A DNA stretch of 17,154 nucleotides, taken from NCBI GenBank assembly GCA_964576535.1, contig CAZNWB010000071.1, forward strand, positions 1-17,154, read 5' to 3'. This document shows, in pieces, positions 14,603 through 17,154 of the stretch. Made by a program: the position numbers and the translations under genes. Below the pieces are notes generated by a model. It did not search any database. It saw nothing but the letters and a program-made list of their open reading frames with translations, and was not told the DNA's origin. Source of the DNA: 2-02-FULL-66-22 sp964576535 (GTDB lineage: Bacteria > Methylomirabilota > Methylomirabilia > Methylomirabilales > 2-02-FULL-66-22). How positions within the stretch are numbered: position 1 is the stretch's first letter; every line of letters starts with the position of its first letter.

Positions 14603-14854
14603 TCAGGGCTGCCCTTCGGCCAGGTGCCTCAGCAAGAGGCGGCGCAGGTGCGCCTTCATCTCTTCCGGCATGGCCTGGGGCATCGCCTGGCGCGTCAGAT
14701 CCCGCGTCTTCTTATATGTGTTGAGGTACGCCAGGCACGCGGCGCAGTCTGCCAGGTGGCGTTCAAGGTCGGCGATGACCTCCGGGCTCAGCGCCTTTTC
14801 CAGGTAATCCGCCAGGTAATCGAGGATGACTTCTTTACACGTCAACGCACTCAA
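14603..14854 (-). CDS. Zinc-finger anti-sigma-like protein (ZAS/zf-HC2 domain)
   Basis: This is an 83-residue soluble protein with the ZAS anti-sigma signature. Cys6 is followed by an acidic helix, then ERHLADCAACLAYL with His33-x3-Cys37-x2-Cys40, which would bind zinc. Such proteins hold an ECF sigma factor inactive until a signal such as thiol oxidation releases it. Here there is no membrane segment and no sigma-factor gene next to it. The start is a TTG at 14854, supported by GGAGGAG 9 bp upstream. A GTG within that ribosome site reads a different frame that stops after 9 codons. The C-terminal third is basic and helical (EEMKAHLRRLLLRHL). The upstream neighbour on the same strand is a molybdopterin oxidoreductase, separated by a repeat array. 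It could also be a fragment of a longer anti-sigma factor. Confidence 0.8.
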   Translation of the reverse strand: MSALTCKEVILDYLADYLEKALSPEVIADLERHLADCAACLAYLNTYKKTRDLTRQAMPQAMPEEMKAHLRRLLLRHLAEGQP

Positions 14855-14883
14855 CTTGTTTCACTCCTCCACCTCTAAAGAAG

Positions 14884-14972
14884 GCGTTCGATGGTTCGGT
14901 GGTTCGAGGGTTCGGTTGTTCCTTCAGCTCCGGAGAACCACCGAGCCACCGAACTCTCGAACAACCGAACGC
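14884..14972. repeat. GTTCGG/CCGAAC palindromic repeat array, copy B
   Basis: GCGTTCG (14884-14890) and CGAACGC (14966-14972) close a long imperfect hairpin. Its left half reiterates GGTTCGG-like units (GGTTCGGTGGTTCGAGGG) and its right half the complementary CCGAAC/ACCACCGA units. TTTT follows the right arm on the + strand. It shares ACCGAACGCTTTT exactly with copy A at 10432-10517, and the same unit vocabulary. It lies between the oxidoreductase stop and the anti-sigma-like gene's ribosome site, just as copy A lies between gnd and zwf. Confidence 0.7.
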
Positions 14973-15016
14973 TTTTCCTGCGGGGGCGACTATCAGCGAA
15001 TTTCTGGTACACGGTT

Positions 15017-15658
15017 CTAGCGCCCCCGGAGCTTCCGCCCCGCCTCCGCCCGCATCTGCTGCATCGCGCGGGTCTCCTGGCCCGAGAAGCGCTCGTCCTT
15101 CCACGGGTCGGCACGCATGTGGTAGCCGTTCTCCTCCCAGAAGCCGGGCGCGTTCACGTCCATGAACTCGAACCCGCGGACCCACTTGGCGCTCTTCCAG
15201 AAGTACAGCTTGGGCACCACCAGGCGGCAGGGACCGCCATGCTCGGCCGGCAGATCCCGGCCGTTGTGCTGGATCGCCAGCAGCACGTCGTCGTCTATCA
15301 GGTCCTTGAGGGCGAGGTTGGTGGTGTAGTCGGGGTCGGCGTGCACCATGACCGCGATCGCCTCGAGCTTGACCTGGACATGCTTCAGGAGTTCCCGGAT
15401 GTGCACACCCTCCCACCGGCTGTCCAGCAGCGACCAGTGCGTGACACAGTGGACGTCGGAGACGATCTCCACCCGGGGAAGCTTCAGGAACTCCTCCCAG
15501 GTCCAGACGACCTCTTTCTCCACCAGGCCGAAGCAGCGAAGGGTCCAGGTTCGAAGGTCCACCCGCGGGGTCGCCCCGTAGGTCAGGACCGGCCACTTCT
15601 CGGTCAACTGCTGCCCCGGCGGGATCCGGTGCGCCAGGTTTGTCTCGCGCTCCTGCAT
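15017..15658 (-). CDS. Cytoplasmic sulfite-oxidase-type molybdopterin oxidoreductase
   Basis: This is a molybdenum-cofactor enzyme of the sulfite oxidase/YedY superfamily, 213 residues long and consisting only of the cofactor domain. The molybdenum ligand is Cys71 in EIVSDVHCVTHWS. Other family features are WTLRCFGLVEKEVVWTWEEF near the N-terminus, GGPCRLVVPKLYFWKSAKWV at about 161-180, and a C-terminal FWEENGYHMRADPW. There is no Tat signal, so unlike periplasmic MsrP it should act in the cytoplasm. No haem-binding partner or MsrQ-like membrane protein is nearby. The ATG at 15658 has AAGGAGAGG 6-7 bp upstream. The physiological substrate is unknown for this compact group; oxidised sulfur or methionine sulfoxide would be guesses. 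The family call itself is firm. Confidence 0.92.
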   Translation of the reverse strand: MQERETNLAHRIPPGQQLTEKWPVLTYGATPRVDLRTWTLRCFGLVEKEVVWTWEEFLKLPRVEIVSDVHCVTHWSLLDSRWEGVHIRELLKHVQVKLEAIAVMVHADPDYTTNLALKDLIDDDVLLAIQHNGRDLPAEHGGPCRLVVPKLYFWKSAKWVRGFEFMDVNAPGFWEENGYHMRADPWKDERFSGQETRAMQQMRAEAGRKLRGR

Positions 15659-15856
15659 CGTGCGCCTCTCCTTGTCGAGCCAGCCAGCGGGTCAACCACC
15701 CGTGGTTGTCTTCGGACGAGAGAGCATAACCCGCCAAGACCGAACTGTCTCCCTTCGTTCCGCACGCGCTGCGCCCTGGTTTCCGGGGACGAGAAGGGCT
15801 GTGGACCGTTCAGTCCATTCCGTCCGAAGCTCAAGGAGCAACGCGGAGGCTCCATC

Positions 15857-15862
15857 ATTATA
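15857..15862 (-). promoter_or_regulatory. Possible -10 element for the oxidoreductase gene
   Basis: TATAAT occurs exactly on the minus strand, in a small AT-rich island about 200 bp upstream of the oxidoreductase start. No -35 box resembling TTGACA lies at 16-18 bp. On the + strand the same island gives TATAGT, which could instead serve the PilZ gene. The region 15659-16060 holds no gene that I can support. Confidence 0.2.
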
Positions 15863-15890
15863 GTATTGAGATACAGACCAGCCGGACGGG

Positions 15891-15926
15891 GGTTCGGTCG
15901 AACTGGCGAAACTGCCAGCCTGAACC
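15891..15926 (+). promoter_or_regulatory. Two-tier stem-loop in the PilZ leader region
   Basis: GGTTC/GAACC forms an outer 5-bp stem and CTGGC/GCCAG an inner 5-bp stem with a 6-nt loop, separated by 7 and 3 unpaired bases. It lies about 135 bp upstream of the PilZ start. I compared it with the c-di-GMP-I riboswitch pattern and it does not match. It may be a leader structure or chance in GC-rich DNA. Confidence 0.2.
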
Positions 15927-16060
15927 GCGGAGACGACCTGAAGGAGAAGTGGCCCGATCCCCACCGGGCTTCCCCCAAGTGGCCCCCGAAAGATCTCCCT
16001 TGCAGAATCCCGGTGCCTGGGCGTATGCTTCACGGCCGTGGGGCACCTGGAGGCCAGACG

Positions 16061-16726
16061 TTGGCCCAGTTATTAATCGAAGAACGGCGACGCTACCCCC
16101 GTTGCCCGATCCAGCTGCCACTCTTATACAGGTCAAGGGACCCTTCGTCGGTCGCGGCGGGGGCAGGCTGGACCCAGAACCTGTGTAAGGGCGGCGCCCT
16201 GGTGGAGCTGGCAGAGCACCTCCTTCCCCAAACGCCCCTCTCCCTGCTGCTGCAGACGGACGAGGGTTCCGTCGGAGTGGACGCGCAGGTCGTTTGGACT
16301 CGGGAGCATGTTGCGCTGGGCGGCGTCCTTCACGCCGTGACGTTCACGCAGCGTCTCCCGGAGCCCATCCAAGATTTGCTTCTCACGCAGGGGGAGGCGC
16401 GACACCCAAGGCTCCGTCTTCCCACAGATCTCGGCGTCACGTGCTGGTCCAAGGGGGCTGGACAGGCGCCGCTCCAAGGGCGGGCGGCAGACGCCGGCCG
16501 GGGGGGCCTCTTGCTGTGCCTCCCCGAGACATTGCCTCCGGGTACTTCGCTGGAGCTTTCTCTGCACACCTCCGAGGTTCCCGTCATTGCGGGGGGGACG
16601 ATCGTGTGGGTGGAGCCCCCGGATCGGCGAGCCCCGGGGGCGCTGGTCCGGCATGGCGTTCAGTTTACGTCCGTCAATATGACCGTCTTGCTGGCCCTCG
16701 GCCTCTTTCTGGTCGAGCCGGAGTAG
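16061..16726 (+). CDS. Tandem PilZ-domain protein (putative c-di-GMP effector)
   Basis: The reading frame is open far upstream, so the start must be chosen. TTG at 16061 has GGAGG 7 bp ahead and puts the protein at MAQLLIEERRRYPRCPIQLP (221 residues). An in-frame ATG at 16025 would add 12 residues but has no ribosome site. The first PilZ domain has the RxxxR motif (Arg10, Arg14), then TQNLCKGGALVEL, where the usual [D/N]xSxxG reads N-L-C-K-G-G. A second PilZ-like domain covers about residues 115-215, and its equivalent motif reads D-A-G-R-G-G. PilZ domains bind cyclic di-GMP through these motifs, so the serine-to-cysteine and serine-to-glycine changes make binding uncertain. No membrane segment or signal is seen. 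A response regulator gene follows 138 bp later. Confidence 0.8.
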   Translation: MAQLLIEERRRYPRCPIQLPLLYRSRDPSSVAAGAGWTQNLCKGGALVELAEHLLPQTPLSLLLQTDEGSVGVDAQVVWTREHVALGGVLHAVTFTQRLPEPIQDLLLTQGEARHPRLRLPTDLGVTCWSKGAGQAPLQGRAADAGRGGLLLCLPETLPPGTSLELSLHTSEVPVIAGGTIVWVEPPDRRAPGALVRHGVQFTSVNMTVLLALGLFLVEPE

Positions 16727-16864
16727 GGCTCCCCGACCTTTCCGGTCACTGGCTACGGTAGCATTTCCCTATTGACTGTTCCGCACCGTACTGGACAGGC
16801 GCCAACGTTCGACCCTCGTCAGCCCGCCGGGAGATGCGCGAGCGTGGGGCTTTCAGGGGACGCG

Positions 16865-17154
16865 ATGCGTGATGCTGCCCCGCACATCCTGATCGTGGAC
16901 GACGATCCTTCGATCAAAGAGGCGCTCACGCTGGCGCTGAGGGGGGCCTATGTCGTCCACGGGGCGGCCACCGGGGACGAGGCCTGCGCCGCCCTGGAGC
17001 GTCATCCGGTTGCGGGCATCATCCTCGACGTCCTGCTCGGCAAAGAGCACGGGCTGGACCTGGTCGGAAGGTTTCGGGCGCTCTCCCGGGCCCCCATCCT
17101 GGTCCTCACGGCGTATGGATCGGAAGAGGTGGCGGCTCGCGCCCTGCGGGCGGG
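16865..17154 (+). CDS. Response regulator, N-terminal receiver domain (runs off the window)
   Basis: The gene starts at an ATG with AGGGGA 5 bp upstream and is open for 96 codons to the window edge. The product is a CheY-like receiver domain. The acidic pocket is VDDDPS (Asp12-Asp14), the phospho-acceptor is Asp55 in IILDVLLG, and the conserved threonine is Thr82 in LVLTAYGS. The conserved lysine would lie just beyond the end. The output domain is out of view, so it could be a transcription factor, an NtrC-type regulator or a stand-alone receiver. Its neighbour is a PilZ protein, and the 138-bp gap between them shows no hairpin or convincing promoter, so co-transcription is possible. Confidence 0.9.
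   Translation, partial: MRDAAPHILIVDDDPSIKEALTLALRGAYVVHGAATGDEACAALERHPVAGIILDVLLGKEHGLDLVGRFRALSRAPILVLTAYGSEEVAARALRA

Noticed and set aside
15880..15930. Possible c-di-GMP-I (GEMM) riboswitch upstream of the PilZ gene
   Set aside because: The GAAAC and GCCAG sequences look suggestive, but the conserved GCAAA/CGCAAAGCC core and the tetraloop-receptor arrangement are missing.
14891..16726. A 611-codon open frame on the + strand
   Set aside because: Only its last 221 codons (PilZ) are real. The rest runs antisense to the well-supported oxidoreductase and through a repeat array, and is composition-driven in GC-rich DNA.
16773..16802. TTGACT near 16774 as a -35 box for the response regulator
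   Set aside because: No acceptable -10 hexamer lies at 16-18 bp, so I do not call a promoter.

Overview
The window is GC-rich DNA of roughly two-thirds G+C by eye, from what looks like a free-living Gram-negative-type bacterium. Signal peptides, lipoprotein signals, a Ysc84/SYLF protein, DUF992, a PilZ protein and a molybdenum enzyme all appear. A run of 19 N at 13082-13100 is an assembly gap, so this is probably a draft or metagenome assembly. The taxon cannot be fixed from sequence alone. The high GC and the abundant palindromic intergenic repeats remind me of uncultivated lineages such as Methylomirabilota (NC10/Rokubacteria), but that is only an impression.

Left part, + strand (1-4384). 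The tail of a probable arylsulfatase-type protein is followed by a secreted HAD-family phosphatase-like protein and, 23 bp later, a complete secreted arylsulfatase. A small lipoprotein comes next, then a stretch of decayed coding DNA. That stretch includes a clear copy of the HAD gene's 3' end carrying an in-frame stop, and possibly a DUF1254-like tail. It is followed by a secreted DUF992 protein. A GC-rich hairpin and a REP-like palindrome separate this region from a convergent ROK-family sugar kinase (4662-5606, - strand) that has its own plausible promoter.

Middle (5607-6997). A gene-poor stretch with a possibly frameshifted small secreted protein leads to a secreted SYLF/Ysc84 protein. 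After its stop lie a strong hairpin and a nested repeat element, which occupy the convergent junction with the next cluster.

Central sugar cluster (- strand, 14407 down to 6997). The transcription order is a GH63/MGH1-like glucosidase, gnd, zwf, glk and pgl. Together these could take an oligosaccharide to glucose, glucose 6-phosphate, 6-phosphogluconolactone, 6-phosphogluconate and ribulose 5-phosphate. This is the whole oxidative pentose phosphate pathway plus its glucose supply. Large palindromic repeat arrays lie in the glucosidase-gnd and gnd-zwf spacers.

Right part. An orphan zinc-finger anti-sigma-like protein and a cytoplasmic sulfite-oxidase-type molybdopterin oxidoreductase, both on the - strand, are separated by a second copy of the gnd-zwf type of repeat array. 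A tandem-PilZ protein and the start of a response regulator, both on the + strand, close the window. No tRNA, rRNA, CRISPR array or transposase gene was seen. The most unusual content is non-coding: several different families of palindromic elements, nearly all placed directly after stop codons.
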